64,000 bases of DNA, from NCBI GenBank assembly GCA_028386065.3, contig JAKUCV010002880.1, forward strand, positions 228,952 through 292,951. Reading direction: 5' to 3'. Every line of letters starts with the position of its first letter. Position 1 is the first letter of the stretch. Below the pieces are notes generated by a model. It searched no databases and was not told where the DNA came from. It saw nothing but the letters and a program-made list of their open reading frames with translations. Below are positions 18,887 to 33,400 of the stretch, piece by piece. The DNA is from Turnera subulata. Lineage: Eukaryota; Streptophyta; Magnoliopsida; Malpighiales; Passifloraceae. The position numbers and the translations under genes were made by a program.

Positions 18887-21407
18887 TGTTTTGATGGTTG
18901 TGGTGGCGGTGATGGTGATGGTGATGGTGATGGTGAGGAAGAATGTTTTACTTTTAGAGGATGATGATGATGATGATAGTGTAGAGGCATTTTCTCTCTT
19001 TACTTGTTTTTTTTTGGGTTTTTGATAGATTATAGCACTCTTTGAATAATGATTCTCTAATTGTTAAAGAGCTGATGTAGTTTGTTTATCTTGTAGATAC
19101 GTTTGATGCATATAGAGTTGAATGACTAATGAGAATAAGAACCGCTTTTTTCTTCTTATCTTCCCTGATTCTGATTCTGATCTGTTTGTTTTTCTGGACT
19201 TGTCTGCTCTTGAATATGGTCAAGACAGGACTGTAGTACTTTGGATGCATTTGCCTGAAAGTTTGAGCAGGGTAGTTGCTTTTATATTGACCGGTACTTA
19301 ACTAACAGTTGATGACTTAACAGATGGAGGGTGATAATCTGCGGGGACTTTGCTATTTACTTTTTTGTCTTGGTGGAACTTGGTGATGCATTGTTTCCCG
19401 CGTTATGTTCTTCTCTTTTGTTCTTCTGCATTCATCATGGGCTCCTTACTGTATGGTTTGTAAACATCCCACCTAAGTTCAAGTGGAAAACTGTGGAGAT
19501 GGGGAGAGCAAGATAGGAAATGATTGTTGCAGTCTTTCAAAGTAATGTCTGTTTTCTTGTGAGACTAGAGCAGGTTAGTGGCGAAGGGCTACGTAACTAG
19601 CCTACTAGAACACGGTTTTCAGGGTTTGGCCACTTCTTGCAAAGAGCTAGAGGAGTGTTGAGGAGTTATTCTTGCTTGATTTCTTGGATTCCGGTTCCAT
19701 CCTATGGCAAAGTACAAGAGGGAAGTGCAATATCTTTTTATCTGCTACTTAGGCTTTGATCGTGTACAGCTTAATTGTCTCCCTCATCAGCCCACCAAAT
19801 AGATAAGTTGAGTTCAATGGAAAAAAAAAAGAAAGAAAACTCCAAATAGATACCTTGAATTCCAAGTTTTATTAGACTTGGAAATGGGTGGATCTTTTCA
19901 CAACTTTCTCTTCACCGTCTTGAGATCTCAGTTTGAGAATGCCACCACAGTTGCTAACTACTCGGTACTTTCTTCTGTCAAAAAAAAAAAAAAAAACAAC
20001 TGCTGAGTTTAATCTAAAAAGTCTGGTATGGTTTAGTTAGCATCCGCAAGTCAGAAACATACATATCATGAACATCTGCCATGACAACACTACTACTACA
20101 ATCTCAAAAACAGACAAACCACTCTTACCTTAGCTAGTTTATGTATTTAAATGATACTTCTTGTCATCAAAAGTTGGATGAAAGTGTGGATTTTAAACCC
20201 CCAAATCTACTACATATATTCCAGCTGGATCAATCGTCCTATGTTGCGTTGCTCCTGAACCCCTGATCTTTGTGTATGTTACGTTACGCGGTGTTTGTGT
20301 TATTGTTGTTTTTTTTTTTTTTTCTAATCAAATAAACATGTGCATTCTTGTTAATTAATTAACGTTTTGTACGTTCTATGTGTAAAACAAAAAGGAACTA
20401 AATTACGTTATAAAATGTGAACCCATATTGTCTTGGACTTAACAATCTTTACCTGGATGTTTTGTAAATCGTAACACCGAAAACATATCACCCACTGTGT
20501 TTGTAAACCTTCATTAACAAAATATACCATAGTGTATATTGAATTTTCAACCCGTTATTCTTTTTTTTTAGATTTTTTTTTTTCTAATGCGTATTAACTT
20601 CAGGCCAAAACATTCATGCTTCTTGATATCAGGGAGAACCCTAATTTTTTTTTTCTGCGTTTGGTTGGTTTATAACAAAAGGAAGTAAAAAATTTCCGGA
20701 AAGAGGAAAATTTAATGGCTGACGTGGACACTTCGCTGAATTGGCAGAATCTGAATGGAAAGGCCCTCTTAATGGTGACGTGGCTATTTCTTACATAAAC
20801 TCCACACTGCATACGTTTTCCTTTTTTTTTTTTTCCTGATTTTCTTCCTTAAACCAACAGTCAAATAGTTAAAAGAAGATTCATTGCCTTTACATTTTTT
20901 TTTTTTTTCTCTTTCTCTACGACATCTAAGTAAAAGTTAAAGCCCGCCCTTCTCTTCAATCCCCCCCATTAAAACAGAAGAGTTCAGATCTCCGCTTCTG
21001 ATTCCAAAACCCCACCTTTCCTCCTCAATTTTCAGTCTTTACAATACAAAAACCCTTCTCACCCAAATCTTCACAGATCCAATACCCCCCAACCATTCGA
21101 TCAATTCAGTCCTTAACGGATCAAATCTCCCCTGATCCCCCTGGTACTCACTTTTTTTGGTCCTCTTCCTGAAGAATGATTTTTTCATGATGTTTTGCGA
21201 TTCAGTATTCTGGTTATGGTTTTTTTTTCGTGAATTTTGATGGATTGCGCTGAATTGTTGGGTTTTTGAATCATTTTTGTTTGTTTGTAGATTTGGGTTT
21301 GATCTGGCCGTTGAAGATTTGACATTGAATGCTCGGATTCTGAAGAAAGGAGGGCTTTTGGATTCTGGGTTGTGGTTATTTTTTTTGGTTTTGATTAGAT
21401 TAAGCTA
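18887..21407. other. Intergenic and SEC24 5' region
   Basis: The left part holds the GeBP-like 3' UTR, including GATGGT repeats just after the stop. The right part (about 20940-21407) is the probable SEC24 leader. It contains a plausible 5' UTR intron at 21144-21290 (CTG|GTACTC to TTTGTAG|ATTT). Several poly-T or poly-A runs occur (19981-19996, 20309-20323, 20820-20834, 20896-20910). I see no other gene. Confidence 0.5.
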
Positions 21408-24400
21408 ATGGCAGCTAATGTGCCTCCAGGGGCACCTAGGCAACAACCGCCGCCTAATTATGTCCCTAATTATCAGCAAAACCCGAACATGTTAGCTGAT
21501 AATATGCAAAATTTGAACCTTAATCGCCCGCCCACTTCTATGCCTCAGTCATCAGCTCCTAGGCCATCACCGTTTGGTCAACCGCCTCCGCCTTTTCCTT
21601 CCTCAGGACCATCTCAGCCATTGTCCCGGCCTGGCCCGCCTCCTCCCGCTTCGGTTTCTAGACCCAACATGGGCTTCCAACCACCCACATTGCCGTCAGG
21701 TAGGCCTGCTGGGCCACCATTTAGTCAGCCTTCGCCTTTTGGATCAAGAGCACCTCCTCCGGGGTCATTGCCTTCTTCCATTGGCAGTGGTCCAGTTGCT
21801 GGCTCTGCCCCTGGGGCACCACCTCAGGGAACACTTGCACCACCCCAGGGTGCTCGCCCTGGTGGTCCGGCTCCTTTTGCTTCTGCTCCTGGAATTTCCC
21901 AGTCTTTGGGTGCACCGGGTGGTTTGGTCAGTAATGGCCCTCCGGCGCCAGGTTTTCAGGGAGGGCCACGGTTTCCTTCCACTGTTGGAGCACCTCAACA
22001 GCCACCCATGGGTCCTCCAGGTGTGGCTCGGGGTCCTCCGCAAATGCCAGGCATGCGTCCTACAATGGGGAGTCCTGGAATGGGTGCTCCACCTGGTCCT
22101 CCATTTGGAGCATCACCTCAAGCCACACCTACATTTTCAGCGCCTCCTCCAGGGATGCCACCCCAAATGGGTAGTCCATTCGCACAACATATGCAATCTC
22201 AATCTGTAAGTGATATAACTGCTGTAACATGTTCTGGGATTCTGTTATGATATCATTTCTTGTTGATTCTATATGCCGAAGTTATTTTACGTATTCGTTC
22301 TGAAGATGAAGTATAGAGTTGATACATGTTATGTCTTGTTTGAAATTGCATTTGAATGGAGAAGCAAATGCCGTTCAGTTTCGAAAAATGCAAGACAATT
22401 ATAATAACTGTGCAGCATGCTTTCCATTGGGTAGGAGGAAATGGGATGTGTCGCTCTACGATATAAAAACAAGAGCAAATGCTCAAATCCTCTGGAAAGT
22501 ATTTTTCTTGGTTTATGATAGGAATTTTTGAATATGTCATTGATGTCTCCTGTACCTTTGGAATATCTTACATCTTAGGGGGTAGCATGTGTGTTGGAGG
22601 ATTCTTCTGTTGTTTATGACTTTATCTCTCTTCACTTAACCAATCGCCACAAACCTCCCCAGAAAGTAGTTGTGATATCCCCCTGACTGAGAGATGCTAA
22701 ATGAAAGCAAAATTCAAAACATGCTCACTTATGTTATTTGTTAATAGTTGCTAGAAGAGCATCTCTTAGTCAGGGGGATATCAATTTAAGTAGAAAAGAT
22801 AACCAGTGTTGAATAGCAATGATTCTTGGCTGAGACTGGGGAGGGAGTCTGAAAATAACTTCTAGTTGGCAGTTATGGTGATTTAACAGTGGTCTGTGAT
22901 ACCAAAGTTTCTTGGGAGTCAAAGCTTAAGCTAGATATTGAGAATGCTTTATAATCTAAGTCAAGCTTGCTAACCATTAAGATACTATGCGCCTCAAGTA
23001 CTCTTGTGCTTGAGCTTTACATTCGCTGTCCATTCTTCTGCGCTGAATTCTACATTATAATTTCAAATCAGAATATCATAACTGAAGTTAATTCAATCAT
23101 AGAACATGCTCTGTGCATCTCTTTGTCCAGATTTTATTGTTTGTCGCATTAGCTATAGTCGGTTGAAATGCTTATTTTCCTCAAACTTGATCTCAATACC
23201 TCTGTTTTGATGAGATTTTTCATACTTTACTTGAGAGCTGAAAGTCTCTGTATGATCGTTTCTGCCAGAGCCATGCACAAAATTTCTGGCTATTGTTATT
23301 ACTTACATTTAAGCTTCAATAGTAATCTGACTAGCGTTCTTTTTTCTCACAGTTTGTGCTTGTTTGTTTTTAGTTTTAATGGATTATTGTCTGGATTTAT
23401 TATGACTTCTAGCAACTCTTTACTTTGTACGTGGTATATTTATTCTTTTGTTCGTCAAATATTGTTTAAGTTTTGATTTTTGTGGATTTCTTAGGTGCCT
23501 CCACCTGGTTCAATTCCTGGTTCTGCACAGCCACCTAGAATGTATGGAATGTCACCACCAATGCCAAATCAGATGACTGCCATATCCCCTGTTATTGGTC
23601 AAACAGGAAGTCCTCTAGCAGGTACATCAAAGATCGATCCAAATCAAATCCCCCGGCCCATCCCAACTTCTTCTGTGACGCTGCATGATACACGTCAAGG
23701 CAATCAGGCAAACCCACCTCCGGTAATCCTAAAAATTTATCTTCTTCCTTTTTTTGTGTCTATGGTTCCAGGTTGTATGCAAATGTGATTCAAAACTTCG
23801 CCCCCTCTGATTGTGCCTTTTTTTTTTTTTTGTGAAGCCTGCTACATCTGATTTCATTGTTAAGGACACTGGAAATTGCAGTCCCCGCTACATGAGGTGC
23901 ACCATCAGTCAGGTCACAATTATCTTTTAGCATCCATTTGGAATTTTGTTTTGTTGCAAAGTAGATCTATTCCCTGTAGGTTTATTACTATTCGATATTC
24001 TATGTCTGATTTGTTTCATTGAAATTTTCAGATTCCTTGCACTGCTGATCTTCTGAACACATCCGGCATGCAGCTGGCCTTGTTGGTCCAGCCTTTGGCC
24101 CTTCCTCATCCATCTGAGGAGCCTATTCAGGTAATATGATTATTTCTTCTACATCTTCTCCAAATGTTCCATTATCATCTTGTTTCCTGGAGAAGGCAAG
24201 TTCATTTGTTGCTTGCTTGATAAACTATGGATTTATTCTTGTATGTCATGTCTGATGTCTTTCTTGTTCTCTTGGTGGACTTTCATTGTTCTATCTTGTT
24301 CAGTGTAATTCTTTGTCTCACAAAAGCATTTATGTCTCTTATCTAATGTTTAATTTCTTCATCTGCATTCCGTCAACATATACCTTTTCTTCTATTTAAA

Positions 24401-27400
24401 GACTTCTGTATTCATTCGTTTTACTTGATCAAACTTGTAAAAATACAAAAGAAGTCAGACTTTTTCTGGATGTAGGTTGTGGATTTTGGAGAAGGTGGCC
24501 CAGTGCGTTGCTCTCGTTGCAAAGGCTACATTAATCCTTTCATGAAGTTCATTGATCAAGGAAGGCGGTTCATCTGCAATTTTTGTGGTAAGTGTTTACT
24601 GTTGTCTCTTCTTCTGTTAATTGTTGGGTTGTTGAAACGTACAGTATGTTTCTGTGTTTTCCCTTTAATTTACCTTCTACGGTCCTCACCCAATTATGGA
24701 GAAAGGAGAAAAAGTTTTTATCATCTATTCTATATGTGGACTTCCAATTATAGATCAAGTTTTTTTAAGACGTCTGTGGTACGTCGAAGTAAAAAATTTT
24801 CACAACTTTCTTTAGGCATGTCTATTTACTCCTTAGATGTTGTCTGTAGTTTTCCACGTATGTGTTAAGAGTTGAGCTCTGTGTTATTCTTCATGAACAT
24901 ATTCGTAAGTCGTGATCTAACAGTATGCACATGTTTGGGCAGGTTTTACTGATGAGACTCCCCGTGAATATCACTGCAATCTTGGTCCAGATGGTAGGCG
25001 CAGAGATGCTGATGAAAGACCTGAACTTTGCAGGGGAACAGTAGAATTTGTTGCAACAAGAGAATACATGGTTTGCTAATTAAGAAATTTTCTGGTTTTG
25101 TACAATAAATGTTTATATTCTTCTAAGATTTGTGCATGGAAGTGTAATGCATAATACTACAAGTATGATTCTTGCTCTATGTAATGTTCCAGGTGCGTGA
25201 TCCAATGCCCGCTGTGTATTTCTTCCTTATTGATGTATCCATGAATTCCATTCAAACCGGTGCAACTGCTGCGGCTTGCAGTTCAGTTAGTCAAGTTATT
25301 GCGGATCTTCCAGTGAGTTTTGCATGCACTTTTACTCTTTCTACCTTTGTACCTGACTTTTTCTTACTGCTTTTTTGAGCGGCCTTTTTTACGATTGGCA
25401 GTTATATGGCTTTTTACTTACTTTAATTGTATACTCAAAACTCAGATACATGCCTTTGCTTATCTCAATTGCTTATCATTCATTTTGTGCTTCATGTTCT
25501 TTAGCAGCTGAAGATAAATTGCTTTCATTCTTTCATGAGTTTACTGTTTTATGAAGGAGAAGACAGTATTAAATAGAAAATATCAATCACTTTCTCTTTG
25601 TAGGAAGGACCTCGGACAATGGTTGGAGTTGCAACATTTGATTCCACAATCCATTTCTACAATTTGAAACGTACACAGCAGGTAAACTGACTTCTTCTGT
25701 CTGTGTATGCTGTCAGAGTATCGGAGAATTTAATCGTTTCATATTATTATTATTTTATTTTGGATAGTTATAAATCTTCTTTTTTGCATGCACCACAGGG
25801 TAATGCAGCAAAGTTGTAGTTCTTTTCATATTATTTATTCGATATAAAGAATTGAATTTCCTCTTTTATTAATTGCTTCTGCACAGACTTTCAGTATAAG
25901 AATTTCTTTTCTGGCTATATGTATGGCCATGAGTAAATATTTTTTAGTCCTAGTTTTGTTACATCTGTATGGCCTTGTTGTTAGAGGAGTATTAAAACTT
26001 CATTCTTCTAGTCAAAGGTCATTATTTTATGCGTAATGATTCTTAGAAACGCTGGTCCAGACTTCCCATTAATTGCGTATGTGGAGGTTACAGGGAGGCG
26101 AATTGGGCTTCCTGGTGGGTAGTATTCGAGTGATATGTGAAGGATGTTTTTTTTTTCGGTTTTATATCACAAACTTTTATTGTGGGAGTTTATGAGATAC
26201 AAAGTGATTAATTGAAGTTCAAGACTCGAATTTGCTGGGTTAGATTCTTGGTTTCATTTTCCAACAAGCAATAATGATTGAGCACTTTTCAGGAGTTCTT
26301 ATACTTTATCTTTATAATCTTTGTCGATCACCATCTTTTTTGTTTCTTTTGGACTTATTGAAGAATAGTGGAAGAGCTGTGAAAACTTTGATGTGATATA
26401 AGCTTGAGTAATTGGGCCATGATAAGTTTTAAGTTTGGATACAATTTAGGTAGTTGGTTTTTATCCTAGATGTCGAATGTAGAATTCAGAAAAGGGCATT
26501 GTCTAATGTTACATATCATTTTTTTAAATACTAGTCAATGTTGAAGGTGGGACTCAAATTCGAGTCTTCACCCCTCTTGCTTTGCAAGAGCACCATTAAA
26601 CTACGAGTCCATTGGTATGTTTATGTATCATTGAAGAGGCCTTATGAATTAAATTACTCCATTTTAGGACCAGTAAAATATGTTACAGTGATTTGAGCAC
26701 TTGACATTTGTAGAAGGAGAAAGGCAACTCCTTTTCTTCCAAAATTGTAAGCTAAAGAGGAAAATGCTGTTAAAGTCATTGTATTTTGTTTGGTTTTGCT
26801 TAGACACTCTTTGTGCTGTTGTATATGCGTGTTTATGGGCTAAAGTGCCTGAGGCCTACTTATTTGTATGAAAACACAGTTCATTACGGGTGCATGCTAT
26901 GCTTGAACTCAAATCCAGTTCCTTACTCTTGATGAAGCAAGTCTTGTTGGAACCTTAAATTCTGGTTCAAAAATTTAATCCTTTTTGAAGTAGTATTGGT
27001 TTGGTTCATTGTAGTTGTTTCCTCAGTTATAACTTGAGGAGATTGAACTGCCAGATATGAAATCTTTTGCTGTCTTTTCTCTGCTGGTGGCTTTTTTGGA
27101 TATTTATGATACCTAACAAAAATCTACGATGAACTCCTAATGTAACATTTTGTTGTTCTTTGACTTGAAATTTTATTTTCTGTATTTTGCAGCCATTGAT
27201 GCTTATTGTGCCTGATGTATTGGATGTGTATACTCCTCTGCAATCTGATGTTATTGTCCCACTTTCTGAGGTTAGTTATGTTGACCATCAGCTCTTCTAG
27301 ATTGCCTGTGGAAACTTGTTGGAGCTATATGTTAATAAGTATTGCAAGTTCTGAACTGTATTTGTTTGGCAAAATTTTTAATTTCTTTCTTGCATATTTA

Positions 27401-30400
27401 GTGTCGTCAACATCTGGAGCAATTGCTGGAAAGTATTCCAACAATGTTTCAGGATAGCAGAACCGCAGAATCAGCCTTTTGTGCAGCAATGAAGGTACTC
27501 TTCTCGTCAGGAACCTCTATTTGTTTTGGGCGCTTTCTATGTTTTTCATAACGTTCCAATAAAAAAACAAGCATATACTTGTGTTTACACCCACTTTCGG
27601 CATTGATAGCTATGATAGATGCCCCAATATATGCTTAACACTGTAAGATCATATGATGTCCTAAATCTATGCATTTGTGAATTTAAAATGATGTACTTTA
27701 GAATATCATGTTATTTGAGATTTTTTTGCGGGAACACGTGGGTTAGTAGGAGTGGGCTGAGGTGATTATGACATTGCTGAAGGGACTGAAGAATAAGTAT
27801 TGTGGTCACATATGAGCACAGATTTTCTTTCATGTTTAAATTCTGTTCCATATGTATTCTGATACGTAACATGGTACATGGTTTAGTTACTAGAAGCGTC
27901 TAATGGTGATTGATCTGATTCTACATTTTGGAAGTAGATCAAATGGGTACAACTTTTTGGGGGGATTAGTTGCATCCTATTTCTACAGCATTCTCTTTGT
28001 TAAAACTAAATTGGTGCTCTGTTCTCATCCGTGCATGGAAAAATTGACGGTCAAATATATGCATAAAATTTCTACTGTTGCTTATTTCAGGCAGCTTTCT
28101 TGGCAATGAAGAGTACTGGTGGGAAGCTTTTGGTATTTCAATCAGGCAAGCTCCAAAATCAATACTGAGTTGAATTATCATCGACCAATGTAACTGTGTG
28201 ATCTTATTTTATTTTGTGCTTGTACAAGTTGGCACCTGCAATCAAATCATATTATTTTCCTTAGCACTTCAAATGCTCAGGCTGTCAGGCATATGAATGT
28301 AAACAAATAGAGATGTCGCTGTCCCGTACTATTTCAAATTATCCCAGTTACCTTATTAATAATCTGGTCATCATTTATGCTACTAAGATTGGAAGTCCGT
28401 AAAACCTACTTTCTCCTAGCTGCTAATGTAATAATGCTGTATGTCATGAATTGAACTTAAGTTTGGCTTTCGTTTATGAGTTGTAGAGTCTTAGAAACTG
28501 TTAAGTGGAAGCAATATGGGTAGGCTTTCTGGCTAGGGGCTTTATTCCAGCTTAGCAAATTTGGCAAGTTTTTGTAGCAGCTGCTGACTGTTGAATTAAG
28601 CCAGTATTCTTGACTTATTCATGGCTGTTCTGCATGAACTGTATATCTTGTGTTATTTTCGACTTACTCTCTGGGAATGGATCCTTCTTTAATGTGACGA
28701 AGAATCCGCCCTGCACTTACTGAGGGGACTCTTTTCTGCTTATTCTTGTCTGAGATTCATTCCTCCTATTTTAGACTCCCTCTCCAACCAGTCTGCCTTA
28801 TCTGTTTCATAAGTTCAGCTAATTAATATGGTTAATCTGGTCCAAAGTTGTTGGCCTGAATTAGTTATTATGTTATGCTTTCTACACTTTGCTTGGTTGT
28901 TTTTGGTCATGGGGTCTCCTTTTTGTTGCTACCTGTAACAAATCTGGTAGCTGATTGATCTATCGAAGGCTTATTATGATTTTGCTATGTTTTCAGTCTT
29001 GCCATCCATTGGCATTGGAGCCCTTTCTGCTAGAGAGGCTGAGGGAAGAAGCAACATCTCAGCAGGGGAGAAGGTATGCATTTTATTCTCTGCATTGTGT
29101 TCTTAGTGTTCAGTGTCCTTGCTCTTTTCTTTATTATTTTCTTTCTTTTGTCCTTTGCACAAGAAAAGCACCAGTTGCTGTTGTTTCCTTTTGCTGTTAA
29201 GAATGCCTGTATCTGTTCTCTGTGTTATCCTTCCTTGCCCTATGTGTATTTGTGTGTGTGTAGATTATAGGAATATTGGATCTGGTTAGGTTTTTGTCGC
29301 TCCATTTTTTAGGATGCTTAAATAAATTGTCAAAGTTTGTATTTTTGTTCCTTCCTTTTGTTCGTTTGATACTATTTCTATCATAAGACTTCAAGGACAT
29401 GTATCAGCTCTAGTTGGCTTAATTTTCTTTACTTTGTAATTTGTAGAATTAATTTTTCCAACCCTTTTCTGTGATTTATGGGTTCCAGTTAGCTGACTGT
29501 TAGTTTTCTGTTATGGGCTGCATTAGTGTATCCTTGTTCTCAAGACTTTCCATCATTTTCCCTTAAAAAGAAGCATAAAGAGAATATTGACAGCCAATCT
29601 GCAAATTGTACAGCGGGATCTTATATCCACCTGTTCTGTCGGACTTTTTGTGTTTAATCTACTTTAGAATGTATTTCCAACCCAAGGCTCCTTGGTATTA
29701 TTGTTTAGATTGTAGATACTAGACTAGCAAGCAGAAGAAACCAAGCGTTCAAACAGGTGGTTATGTGCCCCCACTGTTTTGTTTCTAATGTTTTATTTTA
29801 TATTTCGTGTACAGGAGGCCCACAAATTACTTCAACCAGCGGACAAAACTTTGAAGGAAATGGCTATTGAATTTGCTGAATATCAGGTGCGTCTTTTAAT
29901 TACTTTTTTCCCTTTCACTACACATTCTATAAAGATCATAGTGGTGATATGGTAGGCATTGTAGTTGATAATGTGACTCTTTTTTCTCTTTCTGTTATGT
30001 TCCAGGTCTGTGTTGATGTATTTATCACTACCCAGTCTTACGTGGACATCGCTTCAATCTCTGTCATCCCCAAAACCACAGGAGGGCAGGTATCACTCAT
30101 TTACTCGAGTGTAGAGTTAATACTGTTTTGTTTTATGATTTCGCTTTAGCCCTTGAAGTGCCAGCAGTATGACATGATAGTTGTTCCAACAGCAATAACC
30201 TAGGTGACAGTTACATATAAGTTATTCTTATTTTTTTAATGCCCTTCCAAAGAGGTAGCTAGCTTCCTGCAAATTGTAAATGCTGTGGGATCTGTGAATT
30301 TTTGGTCCTTATGGGGGGCTACTCTCAGTAGAGTCCTATGATTAGGGCCTACTGTCTCTTGTCTTAATATGCTCACTATTACAATAAAGGTTGGTAAGAT

Positions 30401-33400
30401 TATGTTGTTTTATATTGATCTTTTTCTGATATTCACCTTTGTAGTTGTGAATCATGTTGCTTCTGCAGATCACATAAGGTTCCTTGCTTTATGTCTGTTG
30501 CAAATTTGTTCTACCTACTCTTTATGATCTAGACCTGTATCCTCTAAGCTTCTCAAGCAAATCGCATACCAAAATATTGATATTTGTTCTCGTCCTTGAA
30601 AGTTTTGCTTGTGAGGAAAAGGATACCTGTCTAGCCACCCCATTGCATACCATTTGTATCAACTTGGTGCTGTATTTTCTTCATATGTTTCTGCTGACAA
30701 TTGCCACCATTTTATGTGAATTAGGGCAAAGGCTTTCTTTTACACAGTGTAGTGTACTGAGTTCTATTACTGAAATGTGCAGAGTGTAAGTTTCTTTCGG
30801 GAAGTAATTACTTTTGGGTTCTTGACTTTTAATATTTCACATTCTCTCTCAGGTCTATTATTACTATCCTTTCTCTGCTGTATCTGATACTGCAAAGCTT
30901 TACAATGATCTTAGATGGAATGTCACAAGGCCTCAAGGTTTTGAGGCTGTGATGCGTGTGAGATGCAGCCAGGTATTCCTTTTTTGGATACTATACTTTT
31001 TTGGATACCATACTTTTTTCTTCTCTTTTACCTTCTGGGCATGAATGTTTTATGGTCTTGAACTTGGAAAATACCAGTAGTTTGATGCCATTTTGTTTCT
31101 TTACAGGGGATTCAAGTTCAAGAATACCAAGGAAACTTTTGCAAGCGCATCCCAACAGATGTTGACCTACCTGGGGTGTGTATATGTTTGTGCAAATATT
31201 CACCTTTTATTTTGTCATTAGTCAATAGTAAAAGTTGATTTACACAGCATCATCTGAAGTAAAAATATTCTTCCCGTGTGTGGTGATCTTATTGCATTGT
31301 TTTTCTGAAGAAGTCTTTATGTATGCTTTGATAGTACCTCATTTTCCAAATGTGAGTATAAACATATTCTGAATTATATCTTACAGGGCCCAAAACTAAG
31401 CGTATATACAAAAGTATAGAGTTTTGACTAAGTTTATGTCTTGATCTCTGAAGCTGATTGACTACATATATTCTATTCTATCACACTATGGTCGTTTTAT
31501 TCCCAGCGATTTTTTATTTCTTTGCTAGCTGTTAACGATCTTTCATCTTGTGCAGATTGACTGTGACAAAACTATCATGGTGACATTGAAACATGACGAC
31601 AAGTTGCAGGATGGCTCAGAATGTGCTTTTCAGGTATGTAGTGTTTCTTTAGGCGGCTTGCCTCATGGCCATCCAAGTTTATATTGCTGCACATAGAAAA
31701 GTAAGGTTCTGTATAGTACAATGGTCAAAGTTGGGCAGAGATTAGATATATTACCTTTTTGTATATTGTTGTTGAGTGTTGAGACTTTTCATTCTTGTGT
31801 CTAAATTGTCCATTCTGTTGATCAGTGTGCACTACTCTACACCACGGTGTATGGCCAAAGAAGAATTCGTGTTGCAACTCTGTCATTGCCATGCACGAAC
31901 AATTTGAGTAACTTGTTCCGTGTGGCGGACTTGGATACTCAGTTTGTATGTTTCTTGAAGCAAGGTATATTGAATTGTACTTCCTGCATTTTTTCCTTAT
32001 TAGTTGAATTGTTTTTATGGTTCCACCTTGTCCTCTGTGTTTCTTACAAATTGTTTTTTCATTTGAAACTGTCAACATGTTAGCAAATATTACTTGTATA
32101 TATATGCATAATGGCTTTGTAACAATGAACCAACTTCAGCTTTGCAGTTTTCTGCACTTTTATTTTTGTTTTCTGAATCTATTCTAGAAGGATGTAGAGG
32201 TAATTGTACAACTTCTGACTTTTTCCTACTTGTAATGACTTTGTAGCTGCAAGTGAAATTCCTACCACCCCGCCTTTGACTATCCGGGAACGGGTGACAA
32301 GCTTTTGCATAAATGTTCTGCTAGCGTACCGCAAGTTCTGTGCAACAGTCTCATCATCGGGACAGCTTATTCTTCCGGAAGCGCTCAAACTTCTTCCTCT
32401 CTATACTCTGGGTATATTCTCTCCCACTTCTTCTTTGCTCGAGTTTATATTGATTTCTTGTCATAGAAATTGAGCTGACATTTTTACTTGCTCAACAGTT
32501 TTTGTTTGTTTCTGTTATGTTTTAGTTTCATTAGTTTAATGCCTGTGAACGAAAACCATATCTAGCAGGTTAGGTAATATACTATTGACAAGTTTCAGGA
32601 AAATGTGAATATATCAATACGTTTGGTAGTTGTGAGTTAGTTGAATGAGCTTCTTTTTCAGTTTTTATAAAAATTGTCAGTTAGGCCTCAAGTCTTACAA
32701 CAATTTGGCTATATTTCTTATGCCACCGGTACCATATTATCATTTCTTTCATGCATGGTCCAATGGATTATTCTGGAAAACGGAAATAAGAAAGAACAAT
32801 CTTGTCTTTTTGATCCACAAGAACAATCTCTTTCAATGAATGTTAAAAATGACGATGCCAATCGAGTACTGAAATTTTTTGGCTTCTTTTGTTTCTATCA
32901 GCTTTAACTAAAAGTACAGGATTGCGGCTTGATGGGAGAATAGATGATCGTTCTTTTTGGATTAGTTATGTTTCCTCAGTTTCCATTCCTTTAGCAATCC
33001 CACTGGTGTACCCGAGGATGATACCAATCCATGACCTTGATTCACAGGCATGAGTTACATTATCAGTTTGTCCTTTTTAGTACATTAAATTCGGCCATAA
33101 CTTATGAAACCATTTTTATGATTGACAGGAAGGGGATGCATCCATTATTCCTCCTGCACTTCCACTCTCTAGTGAACATGTGAGTGAGAATGGAATTTAT
33201 CTTCTTGAGGATGGTCAGGATGGTTTAGTATATATTGGGAGCTCAGTTGATTCAGATATCTTGGTAAAACTGTTTGGCATTTCCTCTGCTGCTGAACTCC
33301 CTAATCAGGTATTTCCGCTCTCCTATCGAAATTCTTTCTTGGGGCATGGCTTTACATGTTCCAAAGGATGAGCTTGTATAGAACTAAGGCACTAGCAAAG

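Noticed and set aside
17596..18990. Long overlapping ORFs on both strands of the GeBP-like gene
   Set aside because: They arise from repeated GA-rich, GGN and GAC codons read in other frames (poly-Ser, poly-Val, poly-Pro). The plus-strand frame at 17654 has the conserved domain.
28146..28700. GT donor for SEC24 intron 11
   Set aside because: Nearby GT sites would add residues or stops absent from the family. The GC donor gives the expected VFQSVLPS junction.
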